Source: Mesorhizobium sp.
GTDB taxonomy: Bacteria > Pseudomonadota > Alphaproteobacteria > Rhizobiales > Rhizobiaceae
Length of the DNA stretch: 64,000 bases
NCBI GenBank assembly: GCA_004963905.1
Contig: SUGL01000002.1
Span: forward strand, 227,057 to 291,056
Direction of reading: 5' to 3'
In this document: one piece after another, positions 45,638 to 53,962 of the stretch
Numbering within the stretch: the stretch's first letter is position 1
Layout: every line of letters begins with the position of its first letter
Translations under genes and position numbers: made by a program
The notes under the pieces: generated by a model
The model's input: the letters and a program-made list of their open reading frames with translations, nothing else
Database searches by the model: none
Told to the model about the DNA's origin: nothing

Positions 45638-46891
45638 ATGACACTCTCTGACGTGAAATGTCGAAATGCCCGCCCAGGGCCTAAACTTCGGAAAATCTCC
45701 GATGGAGGCGGTCTCCAGCTATGGGTACAACCGACCGGCTCACGCCTGTGGCGCCTTGCCTATCGCTTCGATGGCAAACAGAAGCTCCTGGCACTGGGAA
45801 GCTATCCGCTTCTGTCCCTGGCGGAGGCTCGACAGGCACGAGATGAGGCAAAGCGGCTGCTGATGAAGGGAATAGACCCCGCACGTGAGAAGCAGGAGCG
45901 GAATGCTGACACGCGCGATAGCTTCCGCGTCATTGCAGACGAATTCATCGCTAAACTAGAAAAGGAGGGCCGTGCGGAAAGGACGATCACTAAGAACAAG
46001 TGGTTGCTCTCTTTCGCCTATCCGACTTTGGGCGACCAGTCGATAAGGGCGATTGATGCGCCGTCCGTTCTCAATGTGTTGCGGGAAGTGGAAGTTCGTG
46101 GTCGACACGAATCGGCCCGTCGGCTTCGATCAACAATCGGAAGTATATTTCGTTACGCGATTGCCACCGCTCGCGCCAATGCTGATCCCACCTTGGCGCT
46201 CAGGGACGCTCTTGTTAGGCCAACGGTAACACCGCGAGCTGCAATTACCGACCCGAAGGAGTTCGGTGCTCTTTTGCGCTCGATTGATTCGTACGATGGG
46301 CAGCCAGGCACCCAAATCGCACTGAATTTGATGGCGCTCCTGTTTCCCCGCCCCGGAGAGCTGCGCGCCGCTGAATGGCCCGAATTCGACTTCGACAAAG
46401 CAGTCTGGACGATTCCTGCCGCTCGAGCAAAAATGCGGCGACCGCATAGTGTTCCTTTGTCGACCCAGGCGCTCAACCTCCTGAAGCGGCTGCGCGAGGT
46501 ATATGGAGACGGGATGCTTCTGTTCCCCAGTGTCCGCACGACCACGCGCCCGATTTCCGACAACACCCTTAATGCCGCTTTGCGCCGGCTTGGCTATCGC
46601 AAGAACGAGGCCACGGCGCATGGTTTTCGGGCGACTGCGTCGAGCTTGCTCAACGAAAGCGGTAAGTGGCATCCCGATGCTGTCGAACGTCAACTTGCGC
46701 ACGTGGAAGGCAACAATGTCAGGCGAGCTTATGCCCGCGGCGAACATTGGGATGAACGCGTGAGAATGATGCAGTGGTGGGCTGACCATTTGGACGAGCT
46801 GAAGCTGCCGCATCATGAACATCGTCATAGCATTCGTGGTGCAGGACGCGCCGCTTCCGGACGCCTGGCAGCGATGTACCCAACGTCTTGA
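45638..46891 (+). CDS. P4-type tyrosine integrase next to tRNA-Phe
   Basis: 417 residues from ATG 45638. The N-terminal DUF4102-type arm-binding domain (KISDGGGLQLWVQPTGSRLW, LGSYPLLSLAEARQARDEAK, GIDPAREK) is followed by a catalytic domain with Arg in PRPGELRAAEW, HGFRATASSLL (H-x2-R), LAHVEGN and the final Tyr in RRAYARGEHW. It is full-length and looks functional. It would integrate an element into tRNA-Phe. Confidence 0.9.
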   Translation: MTLSDVKCRNARPGPKLRKISDGGGLQLWVQPTGSRLWRLAYRFDGKQKLLALGSYPLLSLAEARQARDEAKRLLMKGIDPAREKQERNADTRDSFRVIADEFIAKLEKEGRAERTITKNKWLLSFAYPTLGDQSIRAIDAPSVLNVLREVEVRGRHESARRLRSTIGSIFRYAIATARANADPTLALRDALVRPTVTPRAAITDPKEFGALLRSIDSYDGQPGTQIALNLMALLFPRPGELRAAEWPEFDFDKAVWTIPAARAKMRRPHSVPLSTQALNLLKRLREVYGDGMLLFPSVRTTTRPISDNTLNAALRRLGYRKNEATAHGFRATASSLLNESGKWHPDAVERQLAHVEGNNVRRAYARGEHWDERVRMMQWWADHLDELKLPHHEHRHSIRGAGRAASGRLAAMYPTS

Positions 46892-47076
46892 TCTGGGATG
46901 AGAGCCGACGGTCCGCTCTTCGGGCAGGAATCGGCGAAAACTGAAAGTTCGCTGTCAATGCTGGCGACGGTCGCCTAACGGTCGCCTGCCGCCGGAACTG
47001 CGGGTTTGTCTGTAAGGCCGCAGTTCCGGCCGCCAAACTACCAGATCCTCAAAAACAGTCCTAGGGGGCATTATTG

Positions 47077-48018
47077 TTATGGCTTGGCGAGGCTTACCTT
47101 CTTTCCAATATGATCGCGCCAAATTCCGAGGCGCTTTATTCGATATTCGACAAGTTCTGGTGAGGTCCCGAAGAAGGACGCGATCTCAGCAGCACTCTTG
47201 CCGTCCGAGACCATGCGCTTGATCGCATCTCGTGGAAGCAAAGTCGCCGACGCTAGGAAATAAGCGTCGTGTTCTTCGGCACTGTCATAAGTACGACCGA
47301 AGGAGCCGGCAATCTTCGCTATCTTAGTTAGCTTATGCCCGGAAAGAATGTGCCAATACTCTTCAAGCAGCGTTACTCTTTGTCTCTCAACGGTATGGTA
47401 GTCGTTTAGGAACACGACCCAGCTATCCTGATCAGCGTTCAAGGGAACGCTCATTGCCGACCACTCGTTACGGGATGGTCCTGCAAGCGTGTTCTTTGTC
47501 TTCTCATCGACGCAGGATGAATGTCCTAGGCGCTCTACTGTGACCGAATCAACAACCAAAAAAAACGGGTCCAATGGATCGTTCTTTTTCAATCCCAGGT
47601 CCTTTCGGAAAGCTTCAGCCGTCTGCTCCAGTTCTTCCTTGGACATAGGGATAACGTCAGCATCTGTCGGGGCGTTGCTCGGCTCTGATGTGTCACCCTC
47701 GGCATAGTGCCGCCGAACACACACGGCGGCCCGCAGCAGGGTTTGCACTGTCCCGGAGGACGCGTTCTTCCCGGCGCGGAAGTGGACGAATGCCACCCGA
47801 TCAAAGCCAAGCTCGTGTTGATCGGCATCCGGGCCGAGCCACTCGAGCAGCCTTATCTTGGAGTTGTTGTCGGGCGATCCTTCGCCCCGCTCGATTCGGG
47901 CCAGCGTGGAAAAGCTGATCCCCACGATTGCCGACAGCGCTCTTATACTGAGGCCTTCACGTTCTCGCTTCTCGCGGACTGCCCTGACGAGCTTTTCCTC
48001 AAATTCGTTCATTTTCAC
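47077..48018 (-). CDS. HTH (XRE) plus ImmA/IrrE-type metallopeptidase-like protein
   Basis: 313 residues. Residues ~1-60 are an XRE helix-turn-helix (LSIRALSAIVGISFSTLARIERGEGSPD). The C-terminal half is ImmA/IrrE-like: RQRVTLLEEYWHILSGHKLT, then AEEHDAYFLASATLLPRDAI. The zinc motif HExxH reads EEYWH, with Glu in place of the first His, while the second His and the downstream Glu remain. Members of this family often cleave or de-repress element regulators under stress. It is divergent from the E2-like locus. Confidence 0.75.
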   Translation of the reverse strand: MKMNEFEEKLVRAVREKREREGLSIRALSAIVGISFSTLARIERGEGSPDNNSKIRLLEWLGPDADQHELGFDRVAFVHFRAGKNASSGTVQTLLRAAVCVRRHYAEGDTSEPSNAPTDADVIPMSKEELEQTAEAFRKDLGLKKNDPLDPFFLVVDSVTVERLGHSSCVDEKTKNTLAGPSRNEWSAMSVPLNADQDSWVVFLNDYHTVERQRVTLLEEYWHILSGHKLTKIAKIAGSFGRTYDSAEEHDAYFLASATLLPRDAIKRMVSDGKSAAEIASFFGTSPELVEYRIKRLGIWRDHIGKKVSLAKP

Positions 48019-48252
48019 CCAATTGTGCGATCAGCACGCGTTGACACGTCCCTCCCAGAATGCATCCTGTGCTGGTGACACAGATTCGCACATCGACAGG
48101 CAAAATGGAAGTGTTGTTGAGCGGCGATGCGCGGGCTGAGTTGCAACGGATTGGCGACGGTTTGGACGCGCGCCAGCCCGTGAGGGTGAGGGATCGGGGC
48201 ATTGTGATTCTCGATCCGCAGCCCACCTTAGCACCTGTCCAGGAGAAAAGTG

Positions 48253-48396
48253 ATGAGCAGCAACAAAGAGCGCGAGGACCCGCAGCCCGGGCATGGCAAG
48301 GGTCCACCCGACGGCAAGGGTCGCCCGGTCGATCACGGCCGCCCCGTGCCGGATCACGGGTCGTCGGCCTCGCCGGCAGCTACGCCCGGCAGCTAG
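48253..48396 (+). CDS. 47-residue Pro/Gly/His-rich peptide gene with strong ribosome site
   Basis: ATG 48253 has a near-ideal AGGAG seven bases upstream, and the codons are strongly GC-ending, unlike the overlapping long frame here. The peptide reads MSSNKEREDPQPGHGKG..., is hydrophilic and ends in ATPGS. It could be a complete small gene or the remaining N-terminus of a larger one. A ubiquitin-like partner would be expected at this place if the next gene is an E2, but no beta-grasp domain is present. Function unknown. Confidence 0.5.
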   Translation: MSSNKEREDPQPGHGKGPPDGKGRPVDHGRPVPDHGSSASPAATPGS

Positions 48397-48401
48397 AGGA
48401 T

Positions 48402-49082
48402 GTGCAACGGGCATACCCCGGCGCAACTCTCCTCCCTGATGACCACGGAGTATGGCTTCTCGCTCGCAGCCGCGTCATAGATGGCCTAGCGCGGGAAGCC
48501 ATATGTCTTATCGCCTTGCCAGACACACCAGCGGTGGAGCCGCGCGGATGGGCGTTCTGGGAGCAAGATGGGCAGGTCGAATGGATCGGCCCGCGGCACA
48601 CCAATTTCCCTGATGGCTCGGTGTGCGCTTATCACGCGGAGCTCGACAAAGCTTGGTCGCCGGGCGGCGACTTGTGCACCTTGCTGGACCTCTACAGCGT
48701 GTGGGCGCTCCGTCACCTGCACTTGGTGGTGTTTGATCGGTGGCCAGGACGCCAGCATGCGATGCCGGATGATCTAGGGCAATCTGACCCTTACTATCGG
48801 CTACTCCAGTTCAAGGAGGCTGAACTTTGCAGCTGCGGATCAGGTCGGCGCTACGGCGAGTGCTGCCGGCCGCGCGACCTGAAACTGCCGTTCCTCTCGA
48901 TTATGCAGGCTTTCAAAAGGCGTAACCTTGGCCGCAGCATCCTTGATCGCGCCGCCCCTGCCGAAATTATGGCGTCAGTGACCAGAGGTGGACGAAATGC
49001 CCCACCTCCCATGTTGGAGATTCACGATCCTCTGCGAGCGCACATCGCGGCCAGCGGGGGTGGGATCAGGACTAAGCCGTAG
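48402..49082 (+). CDS. putative E2-like protein with C-terminal SEC-C zinc motif
   Basis: 226 residues if started at GTG 48402, 5 nt after the small gene; the frame is open up to ATG 48060, giving 340 residues, so the start is uncertain. The middle part, FPDGSVCAYHAELDKAWSPG then DLCTLLDLYSVWALRHLHLV and DRWPGRQH, resembles bacterial E2 (ubiquitin-conjugating-like) domains, where a Cys in an LCxYH-like stretch is catalytic, followed by helices and GxWxG. CSCGSGRRYGECC is a SEC-C-type zinc-binding motif. The E2 assignment is from pattern only; no E1 or JAB gene is nearby. Confidence 0.45.
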   Translation: MQRAYPGATLLPDDHGVWLLARSRVIDGLAREAICLIALPDTPAVEPRGWAFWEQDGQVEWIGPRHTNFPDGSVCAYHAELDKAWSPGGDLCTLLDLYSVWALRHLHLVVFDRWPGRQHAMPDDLGQSDPYYRLLQFKEAELCSCGSGRRYGECCRPRDLKLPFLSIMQAFKRRNLGRSILDRAAPAEIMASVTRGGRNAPPPMLEIHDPLRAHIAASGGGIRTKP

Positions 49083-49277
49083 TTCCGCTCGCCTAAGAGC
49101 GAGTTCCCTGAAGGTCAGCTGCGTGCACCGCCCTTGAACTTGTCTATGCCGACACCTCAGGAAAAACCTGCCATAGGACTGACCAGAAGGGGCGAAGAGG
49201 GACGATCTCGTGAATTTACAGTTCGGGACTGCAGCGATCGGCAGCTGAAGCTATCATTTGTGATGATCCAACAGCTT

Positions 49278-49884
49278 TTATGTCCAGGGGCCAGCTTCCC
49301 ATGTGTGATCGAACGCTGTGCTAGCCAGGGCCGCCCGCGTTGGGGGCATGACAAACTCAGTGACTGCCAGCATCAACTTAGGGAGCGGTGCAGGTGCATG
49401 CGTGATAGCTGTTCGTTGAAGAAAGGCGCGCCATTGAGCTTGTTTGGTCGGGGATTCAGAAAACTCTGACGTGAGCGCAATCGGCGTCTCGGCTGGGAGA
49501 CGGGTGTTGCGTCGGTCGAAGGTTGGGCCCCCGAAGCCGATGTCGATCTGAACCAGCAAACGCGCACCAGAAATGTCCGCACCGACAGTGAGACGGACGC
49601 CGCTGTATTCATTCTCTGGCCGGGCTAGCTCCGTTCGCATGGTGTTTGGCTTGAATACGACGCCCGTCCTCAACATCGAGGGCGCAAATCTCACGAAAAG
49701 CGCTGGCTAAGCGCTGGGGATCTTCGTCACCAAATCCGAGAAGATCGAGATCGCCCGTCGATCGATAAGGCGTCTCGGACCAGAGGTTGAACAGCATCGC
49801 ACCTTTTTCTTTTTGCTCACGTGCGCGATGACGCAATCGGGCCCGGACCGAAGCGCCAATATTCCGCAGCGACTTTCGCGTCAT
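49278..49884 (-). pseudogene. broken AbiEii-type nucleotidyltransferase toxin
   Basis: The 5' part (49884 leftward) encodes MTRKSLRNIGASVRARL, then RAREQK joined directly to KGAMLFNLW and DLDLLGFGDEDP. The ~30-40 residues normally between REQK and KGAMLF are missing. At the CCC run 49663-49665 one extra base shifts the frame: the continuation VVFKPNTMRTELARP...VQIDIGFG...WRAFLQR...TWEAGPW is in the next frame and is the normal AbiEii C-terminus. Two lesions make it a pseudogene. Its start overlaps the AbiEi remnant stop (ATGA). Confidence 0.75.
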
Positions 49885-50168
49885 ACGGTGGCCTCGAGGT
49901 AAGGCCGGATGACATTCTGTACACGATCGATTCCAGCAAAGTGCCAGAGCTCATCGATTGTCGCTCGCTTAAGCCGCAAACAATCGCGAAGCGCCTCGAT
50001 GGCGATGTCGAGTCCAATCTTGTTGCGGTATTTGAAGCAATCGACGATGGTCTTTGCCGGATTGGTGATCCGCACCGGGGCCTGTTCATGCCGCGCTCGC
50101 GTGCAACCGCGAGAGCCCGCTGTTGAGGGTCGTTCCACCGGATTCTCGCCTGAGCGATAGCCGTCCAC
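49881..50168 (-). pseudogene. AbiEi-type antitoxin remnant (C-terminal part)
   Basis: The last ~65 residues, VRITNPAKTIVDCFKYRNKI, GLDIAIEALRDCLRLKRATI and IRPYLEATV, match the C-terminal domain of AbiEi antitoxins. The N-terminal HTH and middle part are absent; the preceding codons (up to 50168) do not look like family sequence. The toxin remnant follows with a 4-nt overlap, as in intact AbiE pairs. Confidence 0.7.
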
Positions 50169-50392
50169 GGACTTGGCCCACGAGTCCGCTTAGAGACGCT
50201 CTCCTGCCGTGATTCATCCGGTTCACACGTTGCTACCAGTTTGCGCCGAACGGACCTAGTCAGGCCGCTTCCGCTTAACGGGATCCTCTTATTTAAGTGA
50301 GCACGATCTCGTCGCTGCGAAGCGGTAATCAGCATGAGGCTTTGTGCTTCGACACCAACCACGCCCAGAGTATCCGAGATGAGGCAGCGTCC

Positions 50393-50644
50393 ATGAAGAG
50401 TGACGCAATCTCGTATCCCCCACGAGGCCTTTCTCGTGAGGAAGCAGCCCGTTATATTGGTGTCGGATCGACGCTTTTTGACGAAATGGTTGCCGATGGG
50501 CGCATGCCGAAGCCCAAACGCATCAACAGCCGCGCCGTCTGGGATCGTGTCGCTCTCGACATCGCTTTCACCTCTCTGCCGGACAAAGACAGCGGTTTGC
50601 AAGAACTGTTGAAACGAAGCAAGCGAGATGGGCAAAGAGGATAG
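50393..50644 (+). CDS. AlpA-like / excisionase-type small HTH protein
   Basis: 83 residues from ATG 50393. YPPRGLSREEAARYIGVGSTLFDEMVADGRMPKPKRINSR is the winged-helix pattern of AlpA/MerR-like phage regulators, with a wing PKPKRI and WDRVALDIAF. Such proteins control integrase expression or act in excision. It is the first of three co-directional genes ending in an integrase. Confidence 0.78.
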   Translation: MKSDAISYPPRGLSREEAARYIGVGSTLFDEMVADGRMPKPKRINSRAVWDRVALDIAFTSLPDKDSGLQELLKRSKRDGQRG

Positions 50645-50708
50645 CGCTACGCTCATTGCGTATACGCTGTAGGCGCAGTAGAGTGCTCGGCTGTAGGGAA
50701 GGCGTGGC

Positions 50709-50960
50709 GTGAACGAGAATGAGAAGCTTGCCCAAGAAGTGAAAGCCTGGCGGGCCAAGGGAGGATTCACTGCCGAAGCCGCAGCTAAGGTGCTGGGAAT
50801 ACCGAAACGCACGTTCGAAGGCATAGAGCAAGGCAGAGGCTTCCCTTACCCAGTGCTCCTGCGCGTTGCCATCGAAAGCGAAGCCCTTTCGCTACAGGCG
50901 ATGCTGGAGACCTCCCCGCGCGTTGAGCACCGGCGGCAAAAGTCTGGAAGGAGCGTCTGA
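50709..50960 (+). CDS. small XRE-like HTH protein
   Basis: 83 residues from GTG 50709. FTAEAAAKVLGIPKRTFEGIEQGRGFPYPVLLRVAIESE is a Cro/CI-type HTH. Its stop overlaps the integrase ATG (TGATG), so translation is coupled. Likely a regulator of the integrase module. Confidence 0.72.
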   Translation: MNENEKLAQEVKAWRAKGGFTAEAAAKVLGIPKRTFEGIEQGRGFPYPVLLRVAIESEALSLQAMLETSPRVEHRRQKSGRSV

Positions 50961-52150
50961 TGGCTAGGCCCTTCAAGGATGCGCGATACCCTGGGGTCTC
51001 TTCGCGTCTCAAGAACGGCAAGCTAGCTTATCGCTACCGCGCGAAAGGCATGCCCGAAATCCGCCTTCCCGGTAAGCCCGGCGATCCCGAGTTCGAGGCG
51101 GCTTACGAGAAGGCCACGCAGGGTCAAGGCAAGAAGGCAGTTATCATCGATTTGCCCGGTCGGGCACTGCCAAAATCCTTTGGCCATGCCGCGCGCCGGC
51201 TTGAAACGACAATGGAGTGGCTGGATTTTGATGACGCCACGCAGCAGAAGAATGCGCGACTGATTGAGCGTTTTCTCAACCTGCGGGTCGATCCCAACTA
51301 CCCACTCACCTGGCGCGATACTCCTGTCGAACATCTCGACGCGGATCGACTTCGCGCCATCATTGAAGGCATCTTCAGGACAAACCGCACAGTCGCCAAA
51401 CACATGTTGGTCGCCATCAAGAAGCTTCTATGGGTCGCGACCGATGTCGAAAAATGGATCAAGCCGCAGGATGATCCATCGCTATCTATCCGTGTGCGGG
51501 TACCCAAATCGACCAAGAACCCAGCTTGGCCAATTGCGATGCGTGAAAGGTTCGAGGAGCGACACCCAATCGGTACAGCCGCACGCACCTGCTATGCACT
51601 CGGCTTCTGGCTTGGAAATCGTCGCGGCGATATCGCTGCTCTTGAGTGGGACGATCTTTTAACCGAAGAGATCGAACTGTTCGACGGCTCGCTGGTGCTA
51701 ATCGAGGCCTTTGATTTCCGCCAGAAGAAGAACCGCAACCGCCATGGCGGGCGGGAGATGTTCATTCCAGTCGTAGACAAACTAGCAGCGGCCTTGGACC
51801 CGCTCGATCGCTCGAAAGGCGGCACTGTCTTAAAGAACGCCTATGGCAGGTCATTCTCGGAAAAGAGCCTGACCGGCATGATGCAGCACTGGACGCGGCA
51901 GGCGGGAATTCCTAGCGGCTACACGCTCCATGGCCTGCGCCGCACCTTCGGCACCTACCTCGCTGAATGCAACATCCAAGCGCGGGCCATTATGGAGGCA
52001 ATGGGCCATTCCTCAATGGCCGTGACGGATGAGTATGTCCGCGAGGCCAATAAGAAGCGGATCGCGGTTGATATTGCTCGTGCCATCAACGAGCGCGAGG
52101 CCAAACGCGACGACATGAAGCGGCGGACAAACCTCCGCATTGTCAAATAA
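50960..52150 (+). CDS. tyrosine integrase next to the CAT tRNA
   Basis: 396 residues, not similar in layout to the tRNA-Phe integrase. An arm-type N-terminal part (FKDARYPGVSSRLKNGKLAY) leads to a catalytic domain with Arg in LGNRRGDIAALEW, HGLRRTFGTYLAE (H-x2-R), MGHSSMAVTDEYVR with the terminal His and Tyr. It looks intact. Its 3' end lies 107 nt from the 3' end of the CAT tRNA, with overlapping palindromes between them. Confidence 0.9.
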   Translation: MARPFKDARYPGVSSRLKNGKLAYRYRAKGMPEIRLPGKPGDPEFEAAYEKATQGQGKKAVIIDLPGRALPKSFGHAARRLETTMEWLDFDDATQQKNARLIERFLNLRVDPNYPLTWRDTPVEHLDADRLRAIIEGIFRTNRTVAKHMLVAIKKLLWVATDVEKWIKPQDDPSLSIRVRVPKSTKNPAWPIAMRERFEERHPIGTAARTCYALGFWLGNRRGDIAALEWDDLLTEEIELFDGSLVLIEAFDFRQKKNRNRHGGREMFIPVVDKLAAALDPLDRSKGGTVLKNAYGRSFSEKSLTGMMQHWTRQAGIPSGYTLHGLRRTFGTYLAECNIQARAIMEAMGHSSMAVTDEYVREANKKRIAVDIARAINEREAKRDDMKRRTNLRIVK

Positions 52151-52189
52151 CCAAATCGAGTCGGAACAAACCGGGACCACGGTCTTTGC

Positions 52190-52224
52190 TTTGGGCCCAT
52201 AATGGGCCCAAAACGTTTTGGGCC
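52190..52224. repeat. two overlapping perfect palindromes between integrase and tRNA
   Basis: Palindrome 1: TTTGGGCCCAT, single A, ATGGGCCCAAA (52190-52212). Palindrome 2: GGCCCAAAACGTTTTGGGCC (52205-52224), a perfect 20-mer sharing its left part with palindrome 1. Both contain GGCCC as in the tRNA acceptor end. Could be a terminator pair with alternative folds, an accessory integrase/excisionase site, or part of attP. Confidence 0.7.
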
Positions 52225-52257
52225 GAGGGCACTTTTTATCAATGAAATCAAAGGTTA

Positions 52258-52333
52258 TGGTGGGCCCGGAGGGACTCGAACCCCCAACCAAGCGGTTATG
52301 AGCCGCCGGCTCTAACCATTGAGCTACAGGCCC
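52258..52333 (-). tRNA. tRNA with CAT anticodon (probably Ile2; Met possible)
   Basis: On the minus strand a 76-nt cloverleaf with CCA: acceptor GGGCCTG/CGGGCCC, D arm GCTC..GAGC, anticodon stem GGCGG/CCGCT around CTCATAA (anticodon CAT), T arm GGGGGTTCGAGTCCCTC. The CCGCTTGGT segment after the loop resembles lysidine-modified tRNA-Ile2 more than elongator Met. Target of the adjacent integrase. Confidence 0.9.
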
Positions 52334-52555
52334 CACGCGGGCTGGCTTAGTGTTTTTCGCTCCGCGGCACAAGGCTTTCGAAAGCGCTGGCGGCAAACGC
52401 CAAAATCAGCCCATATTCGCTCCCTACAGCGGCGTGCGCGCCCATAAGGCGCGTGAACAGGTCCGGGCCAGCACCGCACTGCCGGGAATCGGCGCGTTTT
52501 TCGAGTCGGGCAGAAGGCGGCAGGGATACCGGATCGCAGATCTCGAGGAGTTTTC

Positions 52556-53266
52556 ATGACCAGACATCTTTTGCCTGTCGCGCTCGCTGCCGCGTTCGCG
52601 TTTCCGGCGCTGGCAAGCGCCGCCGACACGCAGCCGCCCCCGCGCATTGTCGTCTCCGGCGAGGGCGAAGCGACCATTGCGCCGGACATGGCGATCCTGA
52701 CGCTCAGCGTCATGCGCGAGGCAAAGACCGCGCGCGCCGCGCTCGATGCCAACAACGACGCCATGGCGGCGGTGATCGCGGCGATGAAATCGGCGGGCAT
52801 CGCCGATCGCGACCTGCAGACGGCCGGCATCCAGATCAATCCGCGCTACAATTACACCAACAAGGCGGATGGCAGCCAGGAAGCCGAGCTCGTCGCCTAC
52901 CAGGTGACCAACACGCTGTCGGTGCGGGTGCGCGACGTCGACAAGACCGGCGACATCCTCGACAAGGCGGTGTCGCTCGGCGTCAACCAGGGCGGCGGCA
53001 TCGCCTTCACCAATGACGATCCGAAGGCCACCGTCGCCGAGGCGCGCAAGAAGGCTGTTGCCGACGCGATCGCCAAGGCCAAGACGCTTGCCGAGGCCGC
53101 CGGCGTCAGCCTTGGCAGGGTCATCGAGATCACCGACCAGAACGTCGCGCCTGTACCGATGCCGATGAACGCCAAGGCCTTCGACGCCGCCCGGGCGGCC
53201 GTGCCGGTGCAGGCCGGCGAGAATTCCTACTCTGTCCAGGTCACCGTCACGTTCGAGTTGAAGTGA
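52556..53266 (+). CDS. SIMPL (DUF541) domain periplasmic protein
   Basis: 236 residues. A signal peptide (ALAAAFAFPALASA) is followed by the SIMPL domain: VSGEGEATIAPDMAILTLSV, AGIADRDLQTAGIQINPRYNY, AEARKKAVADAIAKAKTLAEAAG. Periplasmic proteins of this family are linked to oxidative stress, but the molecular role is not established. A strong terminator follows. Confidence 0.9.
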   Translation: MTRHLLPVALAAAFAFPALASAADTQPPPRIVVSGEGEATIAPDMAILTLSVMREAKTARAALDANNDAMAAVIAAMKSAGIADRDLQTAGIQINPRYNYTNKADGSQEAELVAYQVTNTLSVRVRDVDKTGDILDKAVSLGVNQGGGIAFTNDDPKATVAEARKKAVADAIAKAKTLAEAAGVSLGRVIEITDQNVAPVPMPMNAKAFDAARAAVPVQAGENSYSVQVTVTFELK

Positions 53267-53284
53267 AGCTGTCGGACCGCAAAC

Positions 53285-53319
53285 AAAAACCCCGGAGGGA
53301 GCGATCCTCCGGGGTTTTT
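53285..53319 (+). terminator. intrinsic terminator after the SIMPL gene
   Basis: A 14-bp perfect stem AAAAACCCCGGAGG / CCTCCGGGGTTTTT with a 7-nt loop, bearing T on one side and A on the other, so it can act in both directions. It lies 18 nt after the SIMPL stop and 60 nt from the end of the convergent gene. Confidence 0.92.
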
Positions 53320-53379
53320 CGAGCCGCGCTTCAGCCTGGCTGAAGGCTCGACCTGCAGGCGATCCCGCCGGACAGACCC

Positions 53380-53736
53380 TCAGCGATAGATGATCGGGCA
53401 GCCGCGCTCGTTGGCGAAGACCACCACCACGCGGTCGCCATACTGACGGCCGACCACCTTCACCGTGCGCCGGCTGACGTCGACGATGCGGGCGCGATGC
53501 AGGCCCATGCGCTCGGCCTTGTCGAGCGCGCGGTCCGGCGAGCAGCCGCGCCAGTCGCGATCCCGGCGCCAGTCACGGCGGTAATAGCCGTCGTCGTCGC
53601 CGGTGTAGACGCCGAAACGCGGATCCTGGTTGTTGCCGAAGCCGAGATAGAGGCTGTCCGCATGCGCCGGGATAGCGCCGAGCGTGCCAAGTCCGACAAG
53701 GGCCGAAAGGGCTGCCGTCTTGATCTGGTTGAACAT
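53380..53736 (-). CDS. small secreted Arg/Tyr-rich protein
   Basis: 118 residues. A signal peptide ends at AIPAHA. The mature part has an Asp/Arg/Tyr-rich low-complexity segment (DDDGYYRRDWRRDRDWRG), then a conserved-looking domain with CSPDRALDKAERMGLHRARI and VVVVFANERGCPIIYR; its two cysteines may pair. This pattern is common in rhizobial periplasmic proteins of unknown function. Confidence 0.75.
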   Translation of the reverse strand: MFNQIKTAALSALVGLGTLGAIPAHADSLYLGFGNNQDPRFGVYTGDDDGYYRRDWRRDRDWRGCSPDRALDKAERMGLHRARIVDVSRRTVKVVGRQYGDRVVVVFANERGCPIIYR

Positions 53737-53962
53737 CGTCTCTCTCCTTGTTGTGGGCCTGTCGCCCTTGAACTGATGATTGGCGAACCAATGATTGCAA
53801 AATGCCTTTTCGTGTCTGAACTTTTTGCGAACCGGCCGTTCATGTCCGGTTCATGTGGAAGGAAATGCAAATCCTCGCCCCGCTCGCTTCAAAATCTGGA
53901 GCCGGAAACGCGCCGCGGCTCGCTCGGTTCCCATCAAGGCGCAAGATGCGACCCGTCCCACT

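Noticed and set aside
49817..50824. 335-codon minus-strand frame across the AbiE remnant and HTH genes
   Set aside because: It runs against the AlpA-like and XRE-like genes and beside the AbiEi remnant in another frame; no motif, no ribosome site.
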